DNA of 64,000 bases from Paractinoplanes toevensis (GTDB lineage Bacteria; Actinomycetota; Actinomycetes; Mycobacteriales; Micromonosporaceae): the NCBI RefSeq assembly GCF_018332695.1, contig NZ_BOQN01000107.1, positions 1-64,000 on the forward strand, written 5' to 3'. Shown here piece after piece: positions 17,564 to 26,402 of the stretch (position 1 is its first letter; each line of letters begins with the position of its first letter). Both the position numbers and the translations under genes were made by a program. The notes under the pieces were generated by a model. It did no database searches, was not told the DNA's origin, and saw only the letters and a program-made list of their open reading frames with translations.

Positions 17564-18429
17564 GGTTTTTCCTTCCCAGCGGTGGCATCGCCGATCGCGA
17601 TGACGGGGTTGGTCAGCGTCCCGAGGGCGGGGGACGTTATCTCGATCGTGTCGCCGGGGTGCGTGGTGAAATCGGCGTCGGGGACGACGCCGGTGCCGGT
17701 CAGCAGCACCACGCCGGCCGGGAAGCTCAGTGCCCGGAACAGCCAGCCGGCCAGGTCGTCGAAGGTGCGGGCCATCTCCGAGGTCGAAGTGGTTCCGGTG
17801 AAGACCTCGCGGCCGTCCCGCAGCACCCGCAGCCCGATCGGGAACGGTCCGGGGTCGACCGCCCAGCTCGGCACGATCGCCGGCCCGATCGCGCAGGACC
17901 GGTCGTAGATTTTCGCCTGCGGCAGGTAGAGCGGGTTCTCCCCCTCGATCGACCGGCTGCTCATGTCGTTGGCCAGCGTGTAGCCGAATATCTCGCCGGC
18001 CGCGTTGAGCACCAGGCCGATCTCGGCCTCGGGTACGTCCCAGCCGGAGTCGGCGCGGATCCCGACGGCGTCGTGGTCGCCGACCACCCGCCACGGGCTG
18101 GCCTTGAAGAAGATCTCGGGGCGGTCGCTGTCGTACACGTCGTCGTAGAGGGAGCCGTGCCCGGATTCCTCTTTTCGCCCGTCGCGGCTGCGCAGGTAGG
18201 TCACCCCGGCCGCCCACACCTCCTGCCGGTCGACCGGTGGCAGCGTCTGTCGGCCGGGCATGCCGCCGCCGGCTTCGCGGGCGGCGGCCTCGACCGCCCT
18301 TCGGGCCTGATTCAGCGGTACGGCGAGCAGGTCGGCGAGAGTACCGTCGAGCACGCCCCATTCGCCGTCCTGGCACACCGCCCAGCGTGATTCGTCGCCG
18401 GCCGGCAGGCGGTGAAGGGAGATCGACAT
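17560..18429 (-). CDS. FAH-fold hydrolase/dehydratase, probable 2-keto-3-deoxy sugar-acid dehydratase
   Basis: 289 aa. C-terminal FAH fold with metal ligands in VPEAEIGLVLN (E-x-E/D pattern) and the ANDMSSRSIEGEN segment; N-terminal part contains AAGVTYLRSRDGRKEES and RPEIFFKASPWRVVG, which is closer to the archaeal and bacterial 2-keto-3-deoxy-arabinonate/xylonate dehydratase (AraD1/KdaD) subgroup than to fumarylacetoacetase. Expected reaction: dehydration of a 2-keto-3-deoxy pentonate or hexarate to 2,5-dioxopentanoate. Translationally coupled (ATGA) to the downstream dehydrogenase. Divergent from the IclR gene across 65 bp. Confidence 0.9.
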   Translation of the reverse strand: MSISLHRLPAGDESRWAVCQDGEWGVLDGTLADLLAVPLNQARRAVEAAAREAGGGMPGRQTLPPVDRQEVWAAGVTYLRSRDGRKEESGHGSLYDDVYDSDRPEIFFKASPWRVVGDHDAVGIRADSGWDVPEAEIGLVLNAAGEIFGYTLANDMSSRSIEGENPLYLPQAKIYDRSCAIGPAIVPSWAVDPGPFPIGLRVLRDGREVFTGTTSTSEMARTFDDLAGWLFRALSFPAGVVLLTGTGVVPDADFTTHPGDTIEITSPALGTLTNPVIAIGDATAGKEKP

Positions 18430-18494
18430 TTGACCATCCTAAGTCGGTGGAACCGCCGCTACGCTGGTCCGGTGCTGCGAAGGGACCTGCCGAC

Positions 18495-19265
18495 ATGCCC
18501 CGTGTAGTGCCCGCGGTCATCCGCGCGCTCGACATCCTCGAACTTTTTCTGGACCGCCCCCAGCTGTCGGCCCGTGAGGTGGCGGAGCGGCTGGACCTGC
18601 CCCGCACCACCGTGCACGAGCTGCTGGTCACGCTGGTGGCCCGGTCGTACCTGATCTCGGTGCCGGGCCAGCCGGTGCAGTACCGGCTGGGTATGCCCCT
18701 GTTCCAGCTCGGTGCGGCGTTCGCCGGGCGGCTCGATCTGGTTCGCGAGGCGCAGGGCGTTGCGCGGGACGTGGCCGCCGCATCCGACGAGGCCGTGCAC
18801 GTGGCGGTGCTCGACGGCGGTGACGTCGTCTACCTCGTCAAGGTCGACAGCACCCACCCGGTCCGGATGGTCTCCGGGGTCGGCCTGCGGCTGCCGGCCC
18901 ACTGCACGGCGGTCGGCAAGGTGCTGCTGTCGAGCCTCGATCCGGCGGGCCTGGACGCCGTCCTGGCGAAGGGCACCCTGCCGGGCATGACGCCGAACAG
19001 CATCACCGACCCGGACGACCTGCGGGCGCAGCTCGAAGACGTACGGGCCGAGGGCGTCGCGGTCGACATCGGCGAGTCCGACGACGCCATGCGCTGTGTC
19101 GCCGCGGCGATCCGCGATCATTCCGGCGCCACCATCGCCGCCATGAGCCTCTCCGCGCCGATCATCCGCTGGACCGCGCAGGCGCAGGTGGAGTGGGTGA
19201 AGCTGGTTCGCGAGGGCGCGGCCGCGCTGTCCGCCCGGATGGGTTACCCGGCTCAGCCGCAGTAA
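18495..19265 (+). CDS. IclR-family transcriptional regulator
   Basis: 256 aa from ATG 18495 (MPRVVPAVIRALDILELF, a typical IclR beginning). Residues 1-70 hold the winged HTH (SAREVAERLDLPRTTVHELL); the rest is the IclR effector domain, with LPAHCTAVGKVLLS and the VDIGESDDAMRCVAAAI element that lines the ligand pocket. The family usually represses or activates carbon-catabolic genes in response to a pathway acid. Its place between the dehydratase operon and the ABC transporter makes it the likely regulator of both. Confidence 0.95.
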   Translation: MPRVVPAVIRALDILELFLDRPQLSAREVAERLDLPRTTVHELLVTLVARSYLISVPGQPVQYRLGMPLFQLGAAFAGRLDLVREAQGVARDVAAASDEAVHVAVLDGGDVVYLVKVDSTHPVRMVSGVGLRLPAHCTAVGKVLLSSLDPAGLDAVLAKGTLPGMTPNSITDPDDLRAQLEDVRAEGVAVDIGESDDAMRCVAAAIRDHSGATIAAMSLSAPIIRWTAQAQVEWVKLVREGAAALSARMGYPAQPQ

Positions 19266-19288
19266 CCGGACACAAGATCGAAACATTG

Positions 19289-19304
19289 ACACCTCTCAAG
19301 GTGT
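19289..19304. other. Short inverted repeat after the IclR gene
   Basis: ACACCT and AGGTGT around a CTCA loop, 24 bp after the IclR stop. It has no U-tract and could be a weak terminator or part of the control region of the transporter genes. Confidence 0.35.
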
Positions 19305-19339
19305 TCATCTACCGTCGCGTCCACACACCATACGGTATA

Positions 19340-19364
19340 TCGAACGACGTTCGAAATCTCGAAC
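19340..19364. promoter_or_regulatory. Putative IclR operator with three alternating TCGAAC half-sites
   Basis: Half-sites TCGAAC (19340-19345), GTTCGA (19349-19354) and TCGAAC (19359-19364) alternate in orientation at 9-10 bp spacing, giving two overlapping perfect palindromes: one with a 3-base and one with a 4-base centre. It lies 122 bp before the ABC binding-protein gene. IclR proteins commonly bind such repeated half-sites. Confidence 0.62.
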
Positions 19365-19486
19365 ACATGCGCCGGCGCCGCTCCCCCGGCCTGATTGCCG
19401 ATCGCATCGCGCTAACGGCGTTGAACAGCTAAAACACGCGAAATCTCGGATGAGCCCCGCTTCAACAGGGGAAGCGAAGGAGGCGA

Positions 19487-20923
19487 ATGGCCGTGGAGAA
19501 AAACTTGTCGTGGTCCCGGCGGGACTTTCTGGGGATGAGTGCGGGGGTGCTCGGCGCAGCCGGTCTGGCCGCGTGCGGGGGCACCTCCGACTCGGCGCCC
19601 AAGGTGCAGGCCGACGTTCCGAAGGAACTGATCGATGCCGCGTCGTCGATGAAGGGCACCTCGATGGGGGTGCTGTCGCAGAAGCTGTACTCGACGGCGG
19701 CCAACGGACAGCTCGACGCGTCAATCAAGAAGTTCGCCGACGCCACCGGGACGAAGATCGAGAACAGCCTGGTCCAGGCCGACGCCGGCGACGTGGTGGC
19801 CAAGATCCACGCCGAGGTCAAGGGCGGCGTGGCACGCGACCTGGCATTCATGACCGACTCGCGGTTCGTCGCGCAGTTCCAGGCGCTGGGCGACCTGGAA
19901 GACGTGACCGACGTCGTCACGGCGCTGACCGCCAAGTACGGCGAGCCCTGCGCCGAGGCCAAGAACTTCTGCGTCTTCAACGGCAAATGGTTCGCGATCC
20001 CCTATCACTTCATCGGGATCGGGTCGTTCCTGCGCAAGGACTGGATGCAGGAGAAGGGCATCGCGCCCAAGGACGTCTACACCTGGACCGAGCTGCGGGA
20101 TCTGTGCCTGGCGATCTCCGATCCGGGCAAGCGCCGGTTCGGCTGGGGCATGACGGTGAACCGGTCCGGTGACGGCAACGGCATGATCGAGGCGCTGATC
20201 AACTCGTACGGCGGGGCGATCGCCGACAACGACGGCAAGAAGGTCACCTTCGACTCCCCGGAGACGGTGCAGGCGGTGACGTTCCTCGGCGACATCTACA
20301 CCAACCCGACGTACAAGCCGATGTTGCCGCCGGGCGTGGCCAGCTGGACCGACACCAGCAACAACGAGAACTGGCTCGCCGGGGTCCTCGGTTACACCCG
20401 CAACAGCTTCAGCATCTACGCCGATTCCAAGACCAAGAAGAATCCGGTGTACGGCAACACGCACGTCTTCTCCGACTGCATCGGGCCGGCGACCGACAAA
20501 TCGCTGTTGCTCGGCCAGTCCCAGGGTTTCGTCGTGTTCAAGGGCGCCAAGAACCCCGCGCTCGCCAAGCTCCTCGCGCAGTACCTGGTCAGCGCGCCCG
20601 CGCTGGTCGGCGTGTCGAAGGAGGCGCCCGGCCTGGTCATGCCCGCCTGGGAGAAGGTCTGGGACGCCGATCCGTTCTTCGCCGGCGGTGACCCGGCCTT
20701 CCCGATGGTGCGGCAGATGTCCCAGCAGACGCTGCCGCTGTCCACCAAGAACGGCCTGGCCTTCCCGCAGAAAGCCAGTGCCGGTCAGCAGGCCGTCGTC
20801 GCCGCCTATGTCCTCACCGACATGATGCAGCAGGTCGTGCAGGGAACGGCGGCCGCTCAGGCCGTGAAGGCGGCGCACGCGAAGATGGTGCAGATCTTCG
20901 CCCAGCAGGGGCTGCCGCAGTGA
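19487..20923 (+). CDS. ABC transporter extracellular solute-binding lipoprotein
   Basis: 478 aa, ATG 19487 with AAGGAGG six bases upstream. The N-terminus carries a Tat motif (SRRDFLGMS) and a lipobox (LAAC, Cys about 30), so the folded protein is exported by Tat and anchored to the membrane. The remainder is a cluster B/family 1 binding protein: a DAGDVVAKIHAEVKGG region, YHFIGIGSFLRKDWMQEKG and repeated Trp/Tyr-rich pocket segments typical of sugar binders. The permease follows with a four-base GTGA overlap. Ligand is likely a carbohydrate or sugar acid matching the divergent catabolic genes. Confidence 0.95.
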   Translation: MAVEKNLSWSRRDFLGMSAGVLGAAGLAACGGTSDSAPKVQADVPKELIDAASSMKGTSMGVLSQKLYSTAANGQLDASIKKFADATGTKIENSLVQADAGDVVAKIHAEVKGGVARDLAFMTDSRFVAQFQALGDLEDVTDVVTALTAKYGEPCAEAKNFCVFNGKWFAIPYHFIGIGSFLRKDWMQEKGIAPKDVYTWTELRDLCLAISDPGKRRFGWGMTVNRSGDGNGMIEALINSYGGAIADNDGKKVTFDSPETVQAVTFLGDIYTNPTYKPMLPPGVASWTDTSNNENWLAGVLGYTRNSFSIYADSKTKKNPVYGNTHVFSDCIGPATDKSLLLGQSQGFVVFKGAKNPALAKLLAQYLVSAPALVGVSKEAPGLVMPAWEKVWDADPFFAGGDPAFPMVRQMSQQTLPLSTKNGLAFPQKASAGQQAVVAAYVLTDMMQQVVQGTAAAQAVKAAHAKMVQIFAQQGLPQ

Positions 20924-22920
20924 GGTCGGTCCGCACGGCGCCGGCCCCGGTGACGCGAGCTCCCTCGCCACCGGGGCCGGGCTCCCTGACGAAGACCCAG
21001 CGGCGGCTCGGTCGTGACTGGCGGCTGGCCGCGGTGTTCCTGGCCCCGACGGCTCTGCTGGTCGGCGCGCTCGTGCTGGTGCCGATCGCGCGGTCGATCG
21101 TCACCAGCACCACCGAGCGGCACGGTTCGGAGAGCGTGTTCGTCGGCCTGGGCAACTACCTCGCCCTCGCCGGCGACGAGCAGTTCCGGACGGGCGTGGT
21201 GAACTCGTTCGTCTTCACCTCGTACGCCGAGATCTTCAAGGTTGTGCTGGGTCTGGCCGCGGCCCTGCTGCTGCACCATCGGCGGCGTGGGCGAGCCCTG
21301 ATCACCGGGCTCCTGCTGATGCCGTGGGTGGTGCCGACGGTGGTGACGGCGTTCAGCTGGCGCTCGCTGCTCGACCCGATCTTCGGCAGCGTCAACGCCC
21401 TGCTGACCGATTCCGGGATCGGGCCGCTGCTGGCCTCCGCGCATCTGGTCGACAGCTGGCCCGCGGGCTGGCTGTCCGACCCGTCGCTGGCCATGCCGTC
21501 GGTGATCCTGGTGAACGTGTGGAAGGGGGTGCCGTTCTTCACCGTCTGCTTCCTGGCCGGGCTGAAGGCCATCCCGGCTGACCAGTACGAGGCGGCGACC
21601 ATCGACGGCGCTTCGGCGTGGCAGCGGTTCGCCCACGTGACGCTGCCCGGGCTGCGCCACGTGATCACCGTGACGGTGACCCTGTCGTCGATCTGGACGT
21701 TCAACAACTTCGACCTCATCTGGCTGCTCACGCAGGGCGGCCCGGGCGACGTGACCGCGCCGTACGTTCTCGTCGCCTACTCCAAGGCGATCCTCCAGCT
21801 GCAGTACGGCGCGGGGGCGGCGGTCACGCTCGTCATGCTGCCGATCGTCGCCGGCCTGGTGTTCTTCCTGGTCCGGACGTTGCGCGCGGACACCGGAAAC
21901 CGGCCGCCCCGATGGACCGGCCCGTCCCGCACGGCGCTGCCGTGGGTCGGCGCCGCGGTGTTCACCGGTCTCCTGGCCTGGGCGTCGCCACAGATCTTCT
22001 GGAAGGCGGCGGTGATCCTCGGCGTGATCCTGCTGATCGCGGCGGCGGTCGGCCGGGTCGTCTCGGGGCTGCAGAACAGGGGCGGCCGGCGGGCGTCGTC
22101 ACTGGTGTCGGGCCTGGGATCCGGTGTCGCGCTGGCCGGGTTGCTGGCCTTCGTGCTGGGCCCGCTGTACTGGATCACCGTCACGGCGTTCAAATCCGAG
22201 GGCCAGGTCGTCACGCGCGAACACGACCTCTGGCCGACGCCGTGGACCCTGGAGCAGTTCGGTGCCCTGTTCACCAACCAGCCGTTCGGACGCTGGTATC
22301 TCAACACCATCCTGGTGTCCGCGGCGTCGACCGCGGTGGCCCTGGTCTGCGCGGTCCTCGGCGGCTACGCGCTGGCCCGGCTGCGGTTCCGCGGTGCGCA
22401 GGGCTTCACCGTCACCGTGCTGCTCACCTACGTGATGCCGGGTGCGCTGCTGTTCATCCCGCTCTACCAGCTGCTCATCGGCGTACGGCTCACCGACTCG
22501 ATGTGGTCGCTGGTGCTGACCTACCCGACCTTCACGCTCCCGTTCGCCACCTGGCTGCTGTCCGGGTATTTCGCGTCGATCCCCGCCGAACTGGAGGAGG
22601 CGGCCCTGGTCGACGGCTGCACCCGGGTCCAGGCGTTCCGCCGGGTGGTGCTGCCGCTCGCCAAACCGGGACTGCTGGCGGTCGCCCTGTTCACGCTGAC
22701 CAACGCCTGGAACGAGTTCCTCTTCGCCTTTGTGTTCATCACCAAGGACGAGTACAAGACGCTCCCGGTCGGGATGCAGTCGATGATCGCCGGGGACGTC
22801 GTGCCGCAGGGACAGCTGGCCGCCGCGTCGCTGCTGGTCAGCATCCCGGTGGTGATCATGTACGCCTTCGGGCAGCGTTTCCTGACCGAGGGGCTCACGG
22901 CGGGCGCGGTGAAGGGCTGA
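20920..22920 (+). CDS. Fused two-domain ABC sugar permease
   Basis: 666 aa, GTG start overlapping the binding-protein stop (GTGA). Two MalF/MalG-type permease units lie in one chain. The first (about 30-310) has its EAA loop at YEAATIDGASAWQRFAHVTLP; the second (about 400-660) at LEEAALVDGCTRVQAFRRVVLP. A linker with two hydrophobic helices (about 345-375) joins them. Normally these are two genes; the fusion gives the heterodimer as one protein. No ATPase gene is present here, so a shared MsiK/UgpC-type ATPase elsewhere is expected. Confidence 0.95.
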   Translation: MRSVRTAPAPVTRAPSPPGPGSLTKTQRRLGRDWRLAAVFLAPTALLVGALVLVPIARSIVTSTTERHGSESVFVGLGNYLALAGDEQFRTGVVNSFVFTSYAEIFKVVLGLAAALLLHHRRRGRALITGLLLMPWVVPTVVTAFSWRSLLDPIFGSVNALLTDSGIGPLLASAHLVDSWPAGWLSDPSLAMPSVILVNVWKGVPFFTVCFLAGLKAIPADQYEAATIDGASAWQRFAHVTLPGLRHVITVTVTLSSIWTFNNFDLIWLLTQGGPGDVTAPYVLVAYSKAILQLQYGAGAAVTLVMLPIVAGLVFFLVRTLRADTGNRPPRWTGPSRTALPWVGAAVFTGLLAWASPQIFWKAAVILGVILLIAAAVGRVVSGLQNRGGRRASSLVSGLGSGVALAGLLAFVLGPLYWITVTAFKSEGQVVTREHDLWPTPWTLEQFGALFTNQPFGRWYLNTILVSAASTAVALVCAVLGGYALARLRFRGAQGFTVTVLLTYVMPGALLFIPLYQLLIGVRLTDSMWSLVLTYPTFTLPFATWLLSGYFASIPAELEEAALVDGCTRVQAFRRVVLPLAKPGLLAVALFTLTNAWNEFLFAFVFITKDEYKTLPVGMQSMIAGDVVPQGQLAAASLLVSIPVVIMYAFGQRFLTEGLTAGAVKG

Positions 22921-22933
22921 CCACAGTATCGTC

Positions 22934-23941
22934 ATGGCCATGCGGATCACGGTGCTGGGCGCGGGTTCCTGGGGCACCACGGTCGCGTCCGTGCTGACCC
23001 GGCGGGACCACGAATCGCTGATCTGGGCGCGCAACCCGGCCGCGGCCGAGGAGATCAACGCCGAGCACAGCAACGAGCGCTATCTCGAGGGCTTCCCGCT
23101 ACCGGCCCGGCTTCGCGCCACCGCCGACCTCGCCGAGGCGGCGGCCCACGCCGAGCTGCTCGTCGTCGGCGTGCCCACCGGAGCGTTCCGCGCCACCCTG
23201 GAGCAGGTCCGGCCCGACCTGCACCCGTGGATCCCGGTGGTGAGCCTCAGCAAGGGCTTGGAGCGCGACTCGTTGCTGCGGATGACCGAAGTGATCAAGG
23301 ACGTGCTGCCGGGCCATCCGGCCGCCGCGCTCACCGGGCCCAACCTGGCCAAGGAGATCATGGCCGGCATGGCGGCGGCCACGGTGATCGCGACGGAGGA
23401 CCTCACCGTCGCCGCGGAGATCCAGCGGGTGTTCCGCCGCGGTCTGCTGCGCGTCTACACCAACCACGACGTGATCGGCTGCGAGGTCGGCGGTGCGCTG
23501 AAGAACGTCGTGGCGATCGCCACCGGCATCGCCCAGGGCCTCGGAGTCGGCGACAACACCCGGGCCGGCGTGATCTCCCGCGGGCTCGCCGAGCTGACCA
23601 CGCTGGCGGTCGCGATGGGCGGCGAGCCGAGCACGCTCGCCGGGCTGGCCGGAATGGGTGACCTGGTGGCGACGTGCATCAGCCCGCACAGCCGCAACCG
23701 TTACGTCGGCGAGCAGCTCGGCCGCGGGCGCAGCCTGGACGACATCCTCGCCGAGATGGGCCAGGTCGCCGAGGGAGTCAAGACGGTGCACGCGGCGGTT
23801 CAGCTGGCCGACCAGCACGGGCTGGCCATGCCGATCACCCGCACGATCCACCGCGTCGTAACCGGCGACATCACCGCCGAGCGCGCCTACGACGGCCTGC
23901 TGCGCGCCCATCCGGCCGGGCACGAGTCCGAGCCGGGATAG
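22934..23941 (+). CDS. gpsA: Glycerol-3-phosphate dehydrogenase [NAD(P)+]
   Basis: 335 aa; ATG at 22934, with a second Met codon at 22940. Rossmann motif GAGSWGTTVA at the N-terminus, the LTGPNLAKEI substrate segment, and the GALKNVVAIATGIAQGLG and GDLVATCISPHSRNRYVG blocks place it firmly in GpsA. It reduces dihydroxyacetone phosphate to sn-glycerol 3-phosphate for phospholipid synthesis in the cytosol. It follows the permease by 13 bp but is unlikely to be functionally linked to it. The next gene is convergent, 19 bp away. Confidence 0.97.
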   Translation: MAMRITVLGAGSWGTTVASVLTRRDHESLIWARNPAAAEEINAEHSNERYLEGFPLPARLRATADLAEAAAHAELLVVGVPTGAFRATLEQVRPDLHPWIPVVSLSKGLERDSLLRMTEVIKDVLPGHPAAALTGPNLAKEIMAGMAAATVIATEDLTVAAEIQRVFRRGLLRVYTNHDVIGCEVGGALKNVVAIATGIAQGLGVGDNTRAGVISRGLAELTTLAVAMGGEPSTLAGLAGMGDLVATCISPHSRNRYVGEQLGRGRSLDDILAEMGQVAEGVKTVHAAVQLADQHGLAMPITRTIHRVVTGDITAERAYDGLLRAHPAGHESEPG

Positions 23942-23960
23942 CGCACGGACCATCGGCCGG

Positions 23961-24623
23961 TCAGCCGCGCCGGCATCGGTAGGCGACCGGCGTACCGGCC
24001 TGCAGCGGGGTTGGTTCGGTGATGTTGATCGTGGCGGTCTCGGTGGTGGCGCCGACGCCGCTGAACGTCCACTCGAGGGTGAGGGCGGCGGTGCGCTGAC
24101 CGCTGCCGACCTGCTCGGTGAGCACGGCACCGGGCGGATTGCCGGACCGGAGCCACTGGTAACGGATCACGCCGCGCCGTCCGTTGGTGCGCACGGTGGC
24201 GACCACGTCGACGGTGACATCGCAGCGGTTCCCGGCCGCCCGGGGCACCGCCACCGTGGCGCTCTCCACCACGAGCGGGCTGAGTCGCTGCCACAGGTAG
24301 AGCCCGACCACGACGACCAGCGCGAGGGTCAGCAGGCTGGAGAGCACCGACACCAGTCGGCGCCAAACCGGTCGCGGGCGGGTGGCCGCGGGGACGACCG
24401 GCCAGTGCGGGCTGCCCGTCGGGGCCGGCGGCACGCCGGGCCCGAAGCGCAGTTCCTCGCCGGCCCGCACGGCCGGCGCCGGCGCGCCCGGACGTCCGGG
24501 CGGGCCGATGCTGACGGTGGTGTCCGGATCGCCGAGGTACACGGTGGGGGCGGGCCGGTTGATCGTTGCCCACGGATCGGCGGGCGGCGGCATCACCCGG
24601 TCGTCGAACGGTTCCTGCGACAC
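23961..24623 (-). CDS. Single-pass membrane protein downstream of a Ser/Thr kinase
   Basis: 220 aa. A Pro/Ala/Gly-rich cytosolic N-terminus (about 85 residues) is followed by a basic stop (RPRPVWRRL) and one transmembrane helix (about 90-112, VSVLSSLLTLALVVVVGLYLW). The outer 100 residues form a beta-sandwich-like domain with two Cys (NRCDV near 133 and YRCRRG at the end) that could pair. It begins nine bases after the kinase stop and has a comparable outer domain, so it is likely a partner or substrate of the kinase. No family assigned. Confidence 0.75.
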   Translation of the reverse strand: MSQEPFDDRVMPPPADPWATINRPAPTVYLGDPDTTVSIGPPGRPGAPAPAVRAGEELRFGPGVPPAPTGSPHWPVVPAATRPRPVWRRLVSVLSSLLTLALVVVVGLYLWQRLSPLVVESATVAVPRAAGNRCDVTVDVVATVRTNGRRGVIRYQWLRSGNPPGAVLTEQVGSGQRTAALTLEWTFSGVGATTETATINITEPTPLQAGTPVAYRCRRG

Positions 24624-24632
24624 CTCGTGCTC

Positions 24633-26267
24633 CTAACCGGGGGTGCAGATGTTGGTGAGGGTCACGTACACCGGTTTCGCGGATGATGCCGAGTTACCGG
24701 CGGCGTCGGTCCCGAGGACGGAGACCGGGATGCGGGTGGCCGACTTCGGCGCCGGCAGCGGGCCGAGCGTGCCCTGGAAGACACCCCGCCCGGCGGACTT
24801 CATCGCGACGGTCGAGGTGGCGCCGTTCAGGACGTAGCGGAAGCTGACCGTCAGCGCGTCCGCGGCGGTCCGGTCGTCGGTGACCGAGACCGCGATGGTG
24901 CTGGTGCGGTTGCCGTACCGGCAGTTCTCGGCCTCCAGCCCGGTCGGGCGCGCGCTGACGGCGCCGACCGTGGGGGCGGTGGTATCGGCCGGAATCGACG
25001 AGGTCGTACTGGTCGACGGGGCCGGTGTGGGCGTTGTGGTGGGCGGCGCCGGTGTGGTGGTGGACGGCGCCGCCGGCAACGCCGGGGCGGTCGTCGCGGC
25101 CGGCGTCGCCGAGCTGCCGGGGGTCACCAAGGAGGAAGACGGGATCGAGGGGGTCGTGGGGGCGGCCGGCGGGATCGCGCTGGACGGCGCCGTCACCACC
25201 GGAACGACGGCGACCGGGCTCGACCGGCCGTCCGCCGCGACGGCCGGTGACTCGGCGGCGGCATAGCGGTACCCCGCCCCGCCGACCAGGAGGGCCGCGA
25301 CGATCGCACCGCCGGCCAGTGCCGTCCACTTGCGACCACGGCGGAAACCGCCGACCGTCGTGGACGCGAGGCTGGTGGCGCCCCCGGTGCCGTCGGGAAA
25401 CGGCCACAACGCGGCGAGCAGGGCGGCCCGGCGGGCCAGATCGCCCAGCCCGCGCTTCTCCCAATCCGGGCCGTACGCCGTCCCGGCCACCCGCTCCAGG
25501 AGGTCGAGGAAGGCGACGGCGTGCTGCGGCCGCTCGGCGGGCTGTTTGGCCATGCCGTGCCGGAGCAGATCGTGCACCGCCGCCGGGGCCGGATCGGTCG
25601 GGATGGGCGCGTTGGCGTGCTGCTCGTGCAGGGCGAACAGGTTCGCTCCTTCGTACGGTGGCTTGCCGGTGAGGCACTCGAAGAAGGTCGCCGTGGCGGC
25701 GTAGATGTCGCAGGCGGGCGTCGCCGGGACGCCCGTCCACTGCTCGGGGGCCATGTATCGCGGCGTACCGGAGACGACGGTGTCGGCGCCCTGGCCGACC
25801 GCGGCGGCGATGCCGAAGTCGGCGAGCTTGCTCCGCCCCTCCCCGGTGACCAGCACGTTCTCCGGCTTGTAGTCGCGGTGCACCACGCCGTGGGCGTGCG
25901 CGGCCGCGAGCCCGGCGAGGGAGCCCTTCAGCACGCAGAGCGCCGACTCGGGGGTCGTCGGGCCGTGCTCGCGCAGCATCTGCCGCAGCGACACGCCGTT
26001 GACCAGCTCCATCACGATCGCCGCGTCGTCGGCCGACTCGACGTACTCGTAGAGCCGGGAGACGTTCGGGTCGTCGATCTCGCCGAGCAGCCGCGCTTCT
26101 TTCCGGAAGGCGGCCCGGAACGAAGCGCTGTCCCCGAGGCCCCGGACCAGATATTTGATCGCGACCGGCGTCCCGGTCTGGTCGTGGACGGCCAGCACGA
26201 CAGTGCCCGAGGCGCCGGCGCCGAGCGGACGAACAGGCGTGTAGCCGGACAGCTGCCAGCCGCTCAT
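24633..26267 (-). CDS. Membrane-anchored Ser/Thr protein kinase (PknB-type)
   Basis: 544 aa from ATG 26267 with GGAG upstream (a GTG nine bases earlier is possible). Kinase domain about 1-265: glycine loop LGAGASGTVV, VAIKYL Lys38, HRDYKPEN at 130-137, DFG at 150-152, and the TPRYMAPEQW activation-segment end. A transmembrane helix lies near 317-340. The exterior is a Thr/Pro/Ser linker of about 100 residues and a C-terminal beta domain, not PASTA repeats, so the sensed signal differs from PknB. The only downstream gene is the membrane protein nine bases away. Confidence 0.95.
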   Translation of the reverse strand: MSGWQLSGYTPVRPLGAGASGTVVLAVHDQTGTPVAIKYLVRGLGDSASFRAAFRKEARLLGEIDDPNVSRLYEYVESADDAAIVMELVNGVSLRQMLREHGPTTPESALCVLKGSLAGLAAAHAHGVVHRDYKPENVLVTGEGRSKLADFGIAAAVGQGADTVVSGTPRYMAPEQWTGVPATPACDIYAATATFFECLTGKPPYEGANLFALHEQHANAPIPTDPAPAAVHDLLRHGMAKQPAERPQHAVAFLDLLERVAGTAYGPDWEKRGLGDLARRAALLAALWPFPDGTGGATSLASTTVGGFRRGRKWTALAGGAIVAALLVGGAGYRYAAAESPAVAADGRSSPVAVVPVVTAPSSAIPPAAPTTPSIPSSSLVTPGSSATPAATTAPALPAAPSTTTPAPPTTTPTPAPSTSTTSSIPADTTAPTVGAVSARPTGLEAENCRYGNRTSTIAVSVTDDRTAADALTVSFRYVLNGATSTVAMKSAGRGVFQGTLGPLPAPKSATRIPVSVLGTDAAGNSASSAKPVYVTLTNICTPG

Positions 26268-26402
26268 TCGGGGCACTCCACCGTCAGGGGCGGATGTCTG
26301 CCTCCGCCGCGCCGATCATTCTGTCGGCGCAGAGACGACTGTGGATCCCCGCAACGGTTGCTTTCGCCGACCGGACGGGCGACCCCCGCTGAGGGGTGAC
26401 AC

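Noticed and set aside
16196-18631. One giant 811-codon dehydrogenase frame
   Set aside because: The frame is open into the FAH gene by chance. The ATG at 17563 with GGAAGG and the ATGA overlap show the true start.
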